From: Brachypodium distachyon
Lineage: Eukaryota > Streptophyta > Magnoliopsida > Poales > Poaceae
Direction of reading: 5' to 3'
Assembly: GCF_000005505.3 (NCBI RefSeq)
Contig: NC_016133.3
Coordinates: forward strand, 33,566,737-33,630,736
DNA length: 64,000 bases
The position numbers and the translations under genes are program-made. Below the pieces are notes generated by a model. The model did no database searches, was not told where the DNA came from, and saw nothing but the letters and a program-made list of their open reading frames with translations. Positions 1 through 10,716 of this stretch are shown one piece after another (position 1 is the first letter of the stretch; each line of letters opens with the position of its first letter).

Positions 1-89
1 CGAAATATTACATGTATTTAGATTCTTTTTAGGAATAGATAGATCCATTTTTTGGCAAATTTGAGACAAGAATTATGAAATGGAGGGAG
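1..89. repeat. Stowaway-like MITE, truncated by window edge
   Basis: The right end reads GACAAGAATTATGAAATGGAGGGAG followed by TA, the usual terminal inverted repeat and TA target site of grass Stowaway (Tc1/mariner-related) MITEs. The same terminus closes the complete element at 3350-3453. The left end lies outside the window, so length and age cannot be judged. Confidence 0.6.
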
Positions 90-91
90 TA

Positions 92-2160
92 GTAGATAAT
101 TTGCAATTTCATGCGCGCTATGCCCCTATATCTCCATGCATGATTGGGCGATCAAGAAAAGATATGCAAATTTATAGCGACCGGTATAGATGACATCCAA
201 CACATCATGTCATCATATATAATTAATCGCATGCATGATAGCCAATGGCAAGTTGAGGCCACGAGCATATATTCTTCTCCGTTTGGTTTTTTATTTTGTG
301 GTGATGCAAACTCTACTTTCTCAAATAGATTAGGGAGAGGACAGAAGAAGATGACACAGCTAAAATTATTGCCTTGAGTCGTTGTGCTGTGGTCTGGTCT
401 CGGAGGGAATATCGTGTTGTGGTAACACATTTTCAGTACAATGTTAACCATGCATGTTAATTAGACCGTCTCAATATGGCAATATGCTACAGTAGTATTG
501 GAACTAGCTAGCAGCCTAGGAAACAGTTTCTGAAGGAGGAGATAAAAAGGAGGTCGCTAGTGTCCTTAGCTAGCTAAAAAGGATAACATACACAACAAAT
601 TAAGAGTAATAAAAATCTCCAATAGTTGGTTAATAGGAAATCTCAACTGCACGTACGTATCATGATGTTGCAGACAAAGCCTGTAATCCAAGGCAAACAT
701 GCAAGGAGATACTAGAGAAGAAGGAAGCGCTGGAGCTTAGCTTGCAGATAAGAGTTTGACCCGCATTATGTACTTAATGTATGCATTATCTTCTCCAGAA
801 ATCATGGCTTCAATGCAAAGATTAGCACAGACAACAGCTGTAAGGAGCTTCCAAAGTCACCTTATTTTATTTTATTTTCGCAGTGAACACACCTTGTTAC
901 TAAAAAAACACTCCAGCCGCACCTCCAGTTTTGAAAAGAAAAAAAGAGTAAGGTGCACCTGCAGCCCGCTAAACTTTTTGAGAGGATGTTGTGCCCGCTA
1001 ACTTTTTTTTGTTTTGAGAACGTATCGTGCCCGCTTTTTTTTTAGCGAATCGTGCCCGCTAACAATGACGGCCTTCCGAACGCAACCGCACCGGGGCAAA
1101 CCCACGAAGCCCACAGGCCACGGCACAAAAGAGGCCGAGAAAAAGCAACAGACATCAGAACGCTCTCGGCAATTGGCCTCTTTTGTGATATCGAAAAAGC
1201 AAAAAAAGCAACAAACCACGAATTAATTGGCCCATGAATTCGAGACGGACAGAAACCATCTGCAAAAATCAACTCGGCCCACAACTGGAGCGCCACGCCC
1301 AACTAGGCCCACTAGGGCGCACCTCTTTTCCTGGTGGACACCCTACCGGCTGGGCTCGTGGGTCGTGGCATTTTGGTCAGATACCACCACGCGCAGGGAC
1401 AGGCAGGCCGCACTGCTGCAGGTGTCCGTCGGCCCGTGCTACTACTCGTATATAGGACAAAATACGTTTGTACTGTTTGACTTGAACTAAACTAGGATTT
1501 CTTATATCTAAGAATGAAGAGTTGCTAACTACTCGTATAGTTTTATTTTTAATCAAATCTGATCTTTTGATTAGCACCAGCTTTATCGAGCGTTGAGCTT
1601 CTCCAGTACTCTTTCCGTTTCACAAAACAATTCACATAAGTTTTTTTTACTTGTTCCGTAATATAACTTGCCTTTCTCTTCGTTTTCACACCGGACCAAT
1701 AACAATTCACATTCATTTAGTACTAATTCAATATGACTCGTCCGACAGTACAAACGAGAGCTATTTTGATCTAAATGTACAAATCTATATAAGATGTTTG
1801 ATGGAATGGCGAGCAGCAGATATCTGCAATTGGCCGGCGGTAACCTATTTTGCACAAGTTGGAGATGATACTGGGCGGGGCTACGTACGTGCTCGGTGCT
1901 GACTGTGGCTGGGACCGGAACGACGCCGGACGGAGTCCTCTCATCCTCCGTACTCTCTGCGCCACGCCTACGGCGTACCAAGTACCAACCTGGCAACTTT
2001 TGCCTAAGTCTGCCAGGCACGTGCTACTCACTTGCGAGCTTCATCTCGTCGAGCAGGTGCAGTGTCCGCGGCGCTTCAGTTCGGTGCTAGTACTTTTCTG
2101 GGCAGACAAGCTATTTTGTTTTGGCTTCATGTGATTGTCTCATCGAGCTCTCCTCATGAG
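92..2160. other. Intergenic DNA, no gene recognised
   Basis: Only short open frames of random composition occur here. About 960-1070 the phrase GTGCCCGCT recurs several times around T-rich tracts, suggesting decayed repetitive DNA. No splice-consistent coding region, RNA gene or complete transposon could be supported. Confidence 0.5.
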
Positions 2161-2310
2161 CTTCACTGTCTGACGCAGCCGGTTCTAGAAGGAACCCCTA
2201 CCAGTAAATAACTGATGCAAAACGGCTAAACTATACGGTGCCATTGGTCACCACGTGTCCCTTTTCTTTTTCTAATCTCTCCGACACACTCTGCTAATCT
2301 CTAGCACACG

Positions 2311-2609
2311 TATCCACCCAGCTCTCCTTTTTCCCATCTCTCTCCCTCCTTTTCCGTAGCTCTCTCCCTCCCTCGAGCCCACCTTTCCCCTATCTCTCTC
2401 AACCTCTCTGCGCCGCCGGCGACAACAAGGCAGCAAGCTCCAGTTGGGCTCAGGCGCAAGGCTCCCATTCAGATCTTTCCTTCCCTCCCACCGACCGGAT
2501 CCCCTTCGATTTCCATTCCTTCTGGCCTCTGCCTCTCGCGTTCCTATTCTGGCTGCAGCGGCGGCGGGCGCAGCTGCACGGCCTACTCGGGACGGGCGGC
2601 TTCCACTCC
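2311..2609 (+). promoter_or_regulatory. Pyrimidine-rich leader-like tract
   Basis: A long CT-rich stretch (roughly 2311-2405, with repeated CTCTCTCCCTCC phrases) runs into GC-rich DNA just before the ATG at 2610. Such tracts are typical of 5' untranslated leaders of grass genes. No convincing TATA box was found at the right distance. This is inference from composition only and goes with the gene-like fragment that follows. Confidence 0.3.
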
Positions 2610-2932
2610 ATGGACGCGGCGGTGCACGGGGCCCTTTGCTGCTCCTGTGGCGTCCGCTTCGCCACTAGCGATGGCGACCTCCGCACGCCACATCTCGGGC
2701 TCCGCCGTCTCCCCCTGCCCTGCTCGTGTCCGCCGCCGCGACCGGGACCCCAGCCCCTCCCGTGTCTGCCCCCGCGACCAGGGATGTGGATGCCCCTGAG
2801 CGCCGGGGAGGTGAAGGAGGTGTCCCTTGGTCCGCCTCCGATGACGATGACGAGGAGCTCAAGGGCCTCACCTGCTTCGAGTACCGCCGCCTCAAGCGCA
2901 GAAGCTCCCCAAGAACCTGAAGTGGGTAGCAA
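2610..2932 (+). pseudogene. Gene-like fragment, frame-shifted first exon
   Basis: GC-rich DNA with codon-like composition starts at an ATG at 2610. In the alternative frame from 2726 it reads an acidic run (SASDDDDEELKGLTCFEY) followed by the basic segment RRLKRR, ending in a stop at 2920. In the first frame the reading continues to 3410 but passes into low-complexity GTACTTGTTT repeats, so its C-terminal part is not a real protein. The acidic-then-basic segment recalls a repeated grass protein family that I cannot name with confidence. Most likely this is a first exon or captured exon fragment that has lost its downstream exons. Confidence 0.3.
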
Positions 2933-3000
2933 TCAATTTCCTCGCAGATTTCGCTTTCCTTCGCCTTCTTGCCATCAATCTACCCCCACCCCTGTCTCGG

Positions 3001-3640
3001 TACATGGTGATGGTGAGTATGTACTGGTACAAGATGCATGTACTTGTTTCCCTTGGTGCTCCATTTATTCGGTTGCATTGGCACATGTACATGGTGGTAT
3101 GTACTTGTTTCTAGATGATTTTGATATATGTATTTGTTTTTTGGTTGATCTATGTACTTGTTTTTTCCTAATTTTGATTTTATATGATGTATGTACTTGT
3201 TTCTTGGTTAAGGTACATGTGATGTACAATATGATGTACTCGTCTCATAATGATCTATGTACTTGTTTCTTGGTAATTTTGAATTTATTTGATCTATGTA
3301 CTTGTTTCTTGGTTAAGGTACATGTGATGTACTCGTCTCATAAGAGGTACTCTCCCCGTCCCATAATTCTTGTCTCAAATTTGTACCTATTATTATTAAC
3401 AAGCGTCTAGATACATGTAATATATTTTGACAAAAATTATGAGACGAAGGGAGTACGAAATTGTTAAGGTACATGTGATGTACCTACGATGTACTCGTCT
3501 CATAAGAGGTACGAAGCTTTGAGAGATGCTCGTACAATGATTTTTTTCGTGATACATCTGATGTACCCTACGATGTACTCGTCTCACAAGTTCGTGTACA
3601 CGAGTTACTTAAAAACTGATAAAGTACATATCATGTACTA
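3001..3640. repeat. Degenerate GTAC-rich minisatellite, interrupted by a MITE
   Basis: At least six copies of a TGTACTTGTTT core (often followed by CTTGGT) occur between about 3030 and 3320. They are interleaved with GTACATGTGATGTAC and GATGTACTCGTCTCATAA phrases. A 25-base segment ending in AAGAGGTAC is repeated on both sides of the MITE (near 3326-3350 and 3489-3513). Spacing is irregular, so this is an old array rather than a clean tandem repeat. It produces a spurious long open frame on the plus strand. Confidence 0.6.
3350..3453. mobile_element. Stowaway MITE, complete
   Basis: A 104 bp element with imperfect terminal inverted repeats (left CTCTCCCCGTCCCATAATTC, right ending AAATTATGAGACGAAGGGAG) is flanked by TA on both sides (3348-3349 and 3454-3455). 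It has no coding capacity. Length, TIR sequence and TA duplication all fit the Stowaway class mobilised by mariner-like transposases. Confidence 0.8.
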
Positions 3641-6600
3641 TAATGTACTGTAATTAAAAACTTGTTTATGTACCATGTTTGGTGTACATATCCTGACGTG
3701 ATGAAATATGTACTAACGAATAAACATAGTACTCTACAAAAGAAATAAATGGTTCTCCAAAATGTGCATCTACAGAAAAAAAAAATTAGAGAAGAAACGA
3801 GAAAGAAAATAGAAGTCTGGCAGACATAAAGTAGATTGAGAGAGAGAAGCAAAAGAAAAAGAAAAAGGTGCCAGGATCAATACATGAGGTCACATCCAAG
3901 CAGTCAGTGCCTAGACATAAAATAGTATATATTTTTCGGAGATGGACGGCATGATGGGGGCAGATAAGGGGGGGGGGGGGGGTGTTCTGACAAGCAAATT
4001 ATTTAGTCACAGGTTCTAGCTTCTATGAATTTTAGCCCCTAGATCTGCTATTTCAGAAGAAGGAGAAATAAACGAAGGTTCTTTTTATGTCGTTGTAGTG
4101 GGCGTCACGGGGCAAACAATTTCTCTCATAGGTTAATTTGCTTTCAGCAGTTGGGGTCTAAATGAGGCCCTACTTATCAAACCATGAACCCATCATCAAA
4201 TCGCTTATTTCAATGGGTACTTGTGCTATTTACAAGTCTATTTAGAAATGTCATGCATGATGATTTTGTTTCCACACAAGAAAAAGGTTTCTCATCTTTT
4301 GGGGTTATTCGGCTGTCAGTGCGCTCATTCACCTGGTCGCTACTTCGAATGCGGAGCACGGGCTTCTATGGACACGAGATGCGACCGGTTGGATATGGTA
4401 GTTAGGGAGTTAATTTCAAAATGCGGAGCACGGAATTCTACTTCATACTCACAGTGCACGGGATTTTATTCATCTAAACCTGCTAGACTGCTAGTCACAT
4501 GCTTAAGTTACAGTTTGATGTGTACTCAATTTTGGATGATTTTTTTCTCTTGTTGTACGATACTTGGCAATAATATACAGTTGTGTGAATCGACCGATGC
4601 AGAGGCCGAAAAATCATCATCCTTGTCAAAGGAGACGAGATAAATAAAATCATTTCCATTTGTAAATGCAAGCTAGCGTGCTTTTCTGCATGTGGAACTA
4701 TGGAAGACATAATAGTCCGTCCTTCACATTTATCCCATTGAAAAGTATTGGAGCGCAAAAAAGTGAAGTATTCCGTTCTTCCAATACATTTCTCATCGCA
4801 AAGAGGAAAGGTATTGGAGTGCGCGCGGCGTGATTAGGTTGAACCTAACCACTTTATATTATTATTATTCCGTTCTTCCAGCCTTCATGTGTTGCATTCA
4901 TGCACCAGTGGTTGGTTTAGTTGCAAATTAAGCATGGCACTATGGCCTACGGGAGCACAGGGGTACTGATTATGGAGATCCTGGTGAAACTACCCTTTCC
5001 CTCCCCCCTGCTCTTTTAGTCCTTTGGACAGCTGGAAAGAGGAAGACAAATGACTGATGTTGCGTCATATATTCCTGAAAGCTATGGGATCAAAAGTAAC
5101 AAGCGATAAAATCTGAGACGAAATGAAGTATAATCTGCAGTGACATGCCAGGCCCTGCGCGCCCCACTCCCACGTGCATGATGCCAGTTCGCTGCACTTT
5201 ACAAAATTTGCAAAAATGACCGGCTAGCTAACCTACGATCCCACTCCTACTTCACGGGAAAAAGCAGCACAATAATACGAGCGTGTGTGTGGTCGTATTT
5301 CGACATACATGTTCCTTCCCACAATCTCCATGATTAGCCAAGATATGATAAAAATTGCAGATGCAGTCAAACTGGCAGGTGACATTGATATGCAGGTACA
5401 GGGACATGTATGTCGAAAAACGATAGGCAAGGACGGAGACTACAAGGACCCGGTAAAAAAATGCACATGCACCTGCCGATCTATATCAGCTATCGCCGCC
5501 CCGGTTGGGTTGGTAAGCCGTCGCTCTTCTCATAAACTCCCAAACTCCAGGGCCATGTGGTGATGGGTCGCACACGCACAACAGAGCCACGACACGCTGT
5601 TTTAATCCTCGCCCATATTAAAACCACATGAAGAGTCGCGTGGCAAGAGATCGACTGGTTCTCTTCCGCTTGATAAGCTTTCAGCGGGAACAACACCGAA
5701 CTCCGAATACGGAACTAAAGGCCTGTCGAATTCTGTGGGTCGTGGGAGTGCGATGTGTCTGTTTCCTGTACCAAAGGCGGCCGAATTCCCCCGAGCCCGA
5801 GCCTACCGATTCCCGTTCCGCACACACGGAGAAATTCGCACATTTGATACGGGGAATCCCGGCCTGTCGCGCTCGTTTCAGTCGGCGTCTCGGCGAGGGC
5901 GCGGTCCACCTTTCGTTTCGCTTTCCGCTGGGTTTCTTTGAGTCGCTGATGAATCTCTGAGGTTTACGATCCCCTCCCTCCGTGTTCTTGTGGTTGCAGT
6001 TGCAGGGATATCGCTGTTCCTTCATCAGCGCCCTCGCTTATCACCGAAATCAACATGACCATATATTGATATTGTAAAGCCTGATACTGGTACTGGACTG
6101 ATTAGAACATCTACTGGCAATAGCCAATCGGTTACAGATTCTCCGAAGAATTTCTGAAACGAAAAGATTCTCTAAAGCACCCCACATGGGTTCAGATTCC
6201 CTTGTCGTGTTTTGAATCTTGGTTCTCGTTTCTTCCTTGGTCAGAATCTTTGTTTTCAGGAATTGATTTCCTCGATCAGAATCTTGTTCTCTTGATTGAG
6301 GCCAAATACCCCAAGTGAAACAAACGAAACTCAAATGTTCAGTCTCCACTCTCCCGTCTGTTGCCAGTTAACAGGCACTCCCGGCCCTGCTTCGTCAAGT
6401 ACTGAGTATTAAGCAAGGATTTTTCTGAAGAAACTTCTGAAGAACAAGAAAATACTTGAGAGTAACCGATTGGAACGAGATTTCTTCAGACTGTACAAAG
6501 AAACAAAACACTACTGTAATGTTCCAAGATGGACAAAAGGTGATGTAAAAGAAGGAATACTAGTACAACATCAGATCTACCACAACAAAATTACAGTAAT

Positions 6601-6898
6601 CATGTCATGATAATGCCATCTTACACATCATTTAATTACTAGGCATCTACAATCACCAATCTTAAACCTATGCACACAGCTAAACCAGCAACGCAGAAAG
6701 ATTCTTATTACATCTGTACAACAATTACGTAGCGGCAGCTGAGCACCAAGCATAGCAGGGAGTATCTCACTGAAGCTGGTTCAGTGTTGAATGGATAGTT
6801 CCAATCAATTAGAAGTCCAATTCCACCCAATTGCGCCGAACTAGCTAATTCGACCACTTCGCTTGAACGATATGGATATCTATCGTGTCCTGTCCTCC
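3641..6898. other. Intergenic DNA downstream of the dehydratase gene
   Basis: No supported gene. The stretch contains a run of 15 G at 3968-3982, an inverted repeat (5298-5418, listed separately) and GC-richer DNA at about 5600-6050 that resembles a leader or exon but has no usable frame. The part next to 6899 is probably the 3' untranslated region of the minus-strand dehydratase gene; CTTATT near 6704 would be AATAAG on that strand. Confidence 0.4.
5298..5418. repeat. Inverted repeat with 18-base arms
   Basis: TTTCGACATACATGTTCC at 5298-5315 is the reverse complement, with one mismatch, of GGGACATGTATGTCGAAA at 5401-5418. The 85-base spacer is unrelated to the arms. The structure could be a small foldback transposon or a hairpin-forming transcript. 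No target duplication was recognised. Confidence 0.55.
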
Positions 6899-8101
6899 TC
6901 ATTGCAGATCGTAGACGTTGGTGTCGGCGGCGTAGCAGCCAAGAACTCGCACGAACACGGCGAACTTCTCGATCTCCTTGATGGCATCGAGGACGAGCGG
7001 GTCATCGGCGGCGCCCTCGCAGTCGACGTAGAGCACGTGCGGGAACGAGCGCAGCGTGGGCGCGCCGCGGGCGCCCGTGTCAAGGATCATCACTGGCGGG
7101 CGCGGCTCGCCGACGCCGACGCCGCCGCCCTCGTTGTTGATGACCTCGAGCTTGGACATGTTGATGTTGCGGGAGGAGAAGGCGGAGAGCACCTTGAGCA
7201 CCACGGCCATGGAGCCGCCCCTGTGCGCGACCACCATGCTGGTCTTGGCGTCCGCGTCGACGGGGACCGCCACGGGGGAGGGCGGCTTGGAGAGCAGCAG
7301 GAAACGGGTGACGTTCCAGGACTCGTCCTGGAGGCCGTGTGCGAGCACGTCGAGGCCGTAGAGGTCGGCGGCGCGCGGGCTGGCGATGGCGGCGGTGTCG
7401 AGCATCATGTTGGACCGGAGCATCTCGACGGCGCCGGCCGTGTCCTCGACGGGTTCCCTGTCGACGCCGAGGCGGGCCAGCGCGCGGCCGCAGTGCGCCA
7501 GCGCCATGGGGTGGCTGATGACGCGGCGCACCTGGGCGGCGCGCACCCCGGGCATGGCGAGGAGGCAGTAGTGGACGAACAGGTTGATCTCCTGGACCAC
7601 GACGAGCTCGTGCCGCAGGAGGAGGTCGTAGTTCCTCAGCGCGGTGCCTTCCATGGTGGACTCCACGGGGAGTATGGCGCGGTCAACGAGGCCGCGGTCC
7701 ACGGCGGACAGCGCATCGGCGAAGGCCCTGCACGGCACGGTGTCGCAGCCGGGGAGCGCCGTCTTGGCCGCGAACTCGCTGTATGCCCCCGGCGCGCCCT
7801 GAAACGCCACGCGCAGCCCCGTCCCGTCCTGGCCGCCGCCGCCCGTGCTCACCGACAGGTGGATCCGGTCGCGGCCGTTGACGTGCGTCTTGCCGTTGAC
7901 GGCGGCGCCGTTGATTTTCTTGCCGCCGCCGTCGCCGTTGATGTGCCGCGGCTTGCCGTTGGGCGCCGCGTGGCCGTTGACCCTGCTGGCCGCGGCCGGG
8001 ACGAAGGACCGCGGAGATCCCGAGGAGGAAGGCCTGGCGCGGTGGGTGTTCCTGGGGAGGAGGAGGTGCTTGGAGAGGTGGAGGGAGGAGGTGGAGGCCA
8101 T
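6899..8101 (-). CDS. Arogenate/prephenate dehydratase, chloroplastic
   Basis: This single-exon gene encodes 400 residues. The enzyme decarboxylates and dehydrates arogenate to phenylalanine (or prephenate to phenylpyruvate), the last steps of plastid phenylalanine synthesis. Residues 1 to about 95 are Ser/Arg/Gly-rich with few acidic residues, as in a transit peptide, and contain repeated NG dipeptides. The dehydratase domain runs about 97-270, with VAFQGAPGAYSE at 98-109, RNYDLLL near 156-162 and the catalytic TRF motif at 265-267 (NVTRFLLL). The ACT regulatory domain runs about 287-393. The usual ENSLGGS segment is replaced by ESTMEGT (147-153), and the ESRP phenylalanine-binding motif by EVIN (319-322). 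This matches, from memory, a divergent grass paralogue group. The start was chosen because the next upstream in-frame sequence is non-coding and the length fits the family. Family assignment is sure; substrate preference (arogenate or prephenate) is not. Confidence 0.93.
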   Translation of the reverse strand: MASTSSLHLSKHLLLPRNTHRARPSSSGSPRSFVPAAASRVNGHAAPNGKPRHINGDGGGKKINGAAVNGKTHVNGRDRIHLSVSTGGGGQDGTGLRVAFQGAPGAYSEFAAKTALPGCDTVPCRAFADALSAVDRGLVDRAILPVESTMEGTALRNYDLLLRHELVVVQEINLFVHYCLLAMPGVRAAQVRRVISHPMALAHCGRALARLGVDREPVEDTAGAVEMLRSNMMLDTAAIASPRAADLYGLDVLAHGLQDESWNVTRFLLLSKPPSPVAVPVDADAKTSMVVAHRGGSMAVVLKVLSAFSSRNINMSKLEVINNEGGGVGVGEPRPPVMILDTGARGAPTLRSFPHVLYVDCEGAADDPLVLDAIKEIEKFAVFVRVLGCYAADTNVYDLQ

Positions 8102-8237
8102 AGATTTTCTGGGAGGTCGGCGGCGGTTGGAGTTTTGGAGCTAAGCAAACAACTGCGGCAAAGGGAGGTTCTCTGACTTTTATGGACACACGGCAACGAT
8201 ACTGGTGATAATCCAGCTTAGCTTGGTCGGCTTTGCT

Positions 8238-8250
8238 GCTTATATTACTC
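8238..8250 (-). promoter_or_regulatory. Probable TATA box of the dehydratase gene
   Basis: Read on the minus strand this is AATATAAG, about 140 bases upstream of the start codon at 8101. That would place transcription start near 8210 and leave a leader of about 100 bases. It is the only TATA-like sequence close to the gene on this strand. Confidence 0.4.
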
Positions 8251-9170
8251 TAGTGCAGATATTCTTGCCGCCTTCCGACCTTTTCTCCGTAGAAATTTGG
8301 AAGAATTTTCTCACCGGATTGCAAATGCATGCTTGGAATCAAATCAATTGTTGCCATCAATTACTGTCGTCTCAGTCCAGAAAATCGCAACCCCGTGGGC
8401 GTAGGGCCGGTGCGTGATACGACGGCATTTACTGCGGGGCGCGTTTGGACGCGTGGTTTCGTGTGACACGGAGGCCCCGGCTGTGTTGGACGGTTGTGTT
8501 GCGGGGGTAGATAGCAGCTTGCCTCTCTGGGCCGGAGGCAGCCAGTGGAGCGATTGAGCAAAGCCGGTCGCTGTGTGTGAGCTTTTGACAGGCTCTTTTT
8601 CCTCGCTTTCCGGTTTGGCCGATTGGCGCGATTTGCAAAGGCGTCTCTGTTGTGGGTCAAAAGGACATGGACGTGGCCGCCGGTGTGCTGTACTAGCTGT
8701 AGTGGCTGCGAGGCAGGAGTGCTGGAGAAGGTGATAAGCTCGAAGTTACGTCGGATAAGAAGAACGTGGCAGTTAATACCCGCTGCTGATCTGTACACAC
8801 TACTGCTTCCTTTCTAGTGGGTGGGGGCAGAACAAAGTGATTATGATAGCGATGCTATCTGAACAGGATATTTCAGCGTCTATTTGATTGGTGTTTCCTC
8901 AGTGGAGTTTTTCCACCGCGTAGTAGGATTCATCTCGAACGCATGAATTCTCGTCGATCCGTTGGGAATATACGCCACCGTTCTTTTATAGGGATTCCCG
9001 TAAAGCAAAATTAACGTGTTGCACGCAGCCTCTTGCTTTTCTTTCGAGGGGAGGAAATTCGCGCCCATCCGGTTGGATAAACCTTCAGAGGTGGTCAATT
9101 GAAGTCAATTTTGTTTATATCATTGGTACGATGGAGGCGAAGTCAGAGACGGCGGGCATCCAAGAAATTT
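8251..9170. other. Upstream region of dehydratase gene, no gene
   Basis: Open frames here have random composition and no recognisable domain. The region probably contains the distal promoter of the minus-strand dehydratase gene and ends at the copia LTR. No complete repeat was recognised. Confidence 0.4.
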
Positions 9171-9467
9171 TGTTGTGCAACTCCTGTAGGCTGGTCGGTT
9201 CCGAGGTTGCACACCAAAATCGTAATCGAACACACACAATCACGGAGTAAAGTAAAGTAGATGAACACTAGAAACTAGTAGAGAGGAACGTGAGCTCTTT
9301 ATTAATTCTGATCTAAGTGTATGTACAAGGGGTAGCCTCTCCTTTATATAGGCCCAATGAATAAGAGCCCATAACAAACTATTAGATGGAGAAACGAGTC
9401 AACAGGGTGGTTGGTGGGGGGCGCACGACTCGGTGGCCACCCCACCCCGTCGTTCGGTTCCTCAACA
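9171..9467 (-). repeat. Copia 3' LTR
   Basis: It begins TGTTGTGCAACTCCTG and ends TTCGGTTCCTCAACA on the plus strand. It carries a TTTATATAGG box (TATATAAA on the element strand). It is adjacent to the purine-rich tract at 9468-9478. Confidence 0.9.
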
Positions 9468-9478
9468 CTCCCCCTTGG
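9468..9478 (-). other. Copia polypurine tract
   Basis: On the minus strand this reads CCAAGGGGGAG directly before the 3' LTR. It is the expected plus-strand priming site for reverse transcription. Confidence 0.7.
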
Positions 9479-9688
9479 GCGATTATCTGTATGCCGTATG
9501 CCTCAAAAACTCCAAAAAAAACCAGGTGGGAAAAACACATGGAGAAAAAGAGCATAAGATACGTTGCTACGTTGCATAGATTGCCTCGTTAAAAACCTCA
9601 TGCGAGAAAAACACAGGAAAACTCGCTGAGGGAAAGAGTACAACCTACTCAATCTCCAAGATGAGTACTTGATCGCCATGATCAAGAT

Positions 9689-10716
9689 TTAACGATGAGT
9701 ATGTGAAGTATCTCCCCCTGAACCTTGCATCTCCCTAAGTCTCAACATACCGATTCCACGCACACACCTTTCAAAAGTGGATGCCGGTAGTGACTCGGTG
9801 AACAAATCAGCAAGATTTTCATACGACTTAGTATGCAAGACCTTTACCTCGTTCATCTTTTGCAACTCATGTGCATAGAAAAAATTAGGATTTATATGCT
9901 TGGTGAGATTACTCTTCACATAACCCGTTTGTACTTGTGCAACACAAGCTGCATTATCTTCATAGATAATGGTGGGGGTTTGGACGGTGTTCAGCCCACA
10001 GGTCTGCTGAATGTGGCGAACCATCCGTCAAAGCCATACACACTCACGTGATGTTTCATATAGTGCTATGATTTCCGAGTGGTTCGTCGAAGTCGATACA
10101 AGACTTTGCTTTGACGATTTCCATGAAACAGCAGTTCCACCACATAGAACATATCCAGTTTGAAACTTGGATGTATGCGGGTCCGACAAATACTCAGCAT
10201 CGGCATAGCCTATCAAAGATAGGTCTTGATTCCTTCTATAAAATAGGCCAAGATCTTTGGTCCCTTGCAGGTACCGAAAGACATCCTTAACAACCTTTCC
10301 AATGTCTTTTGGTAGGTTCAGAGCTGTATCTAGCCAGCAAATTGACGGCGAACGCAATGTCCGGCCGTGTACAATTCGCGAGATACATGAGTGATCCAAT
10401 AGCACTCAAGTAAGGAAATTCTGAACCCAGAACTTTCTTCCCCTCTTCTTTCGGCCTGAAAGGGTCCTTGTCTTGCTGTAATGACCGCCCAATCATGGGA
10501 GTTTTTGAAGGATATGCCTTGTCAAATCCAAATCTTTCCAACACCTTCTGAGTGTAGGTAGACTGGTGCACTAGATCCCATCATGGGAATGTTCCAGTTG
10601 CAAACCTAGACAGAACTTGGTTTTACCCAAATCTTTCATCTCAAATTCCGACTTCAAGTAGGAACTTGCTTCCTCAATATCCTCCGGTGTACCGATGATA
10701 TTCAAATCATCTACGT
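9689..10716 (-). pseudogene. Copia RT C-terminal part and RNase H
   Basis: This continues the RT from the DD of the YVDD motif: the codons next to 10716 read V-D-D-L-N-I-I-G. Frame changes follow near 10570 and 10300. Then come RT-connection motifs (SAIGSLMYLANCTRPDIAFA) and the RNase H region (GYADAEYLSDP, IIYEDNAACV, TKHINPNFFYAHEL). A copia RNase H normally supplies four acidic catalytic residues; the D of YADA and the ED of YEDN are visible. The product is broken by frameshifts and is physically separated from the RT N-terminal part by the inserted solo LTR. Confidence 0.85.

Noticed and set aside
3968..3982. Run of 15 G as a G-quadruplex regulator
   Set aside because: A homopolymer alone, not near any gene start; may also be a sequencing-prone tract.
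6863..8176. 437-codon open frame on the plus strand over the dehydratase gene
   Set aside because: It is the complement of a GC-rich gene, with Ala/Gly/Val/His/Asp-rich nonsense composition; the minus-strand frame has clear domain motifs.
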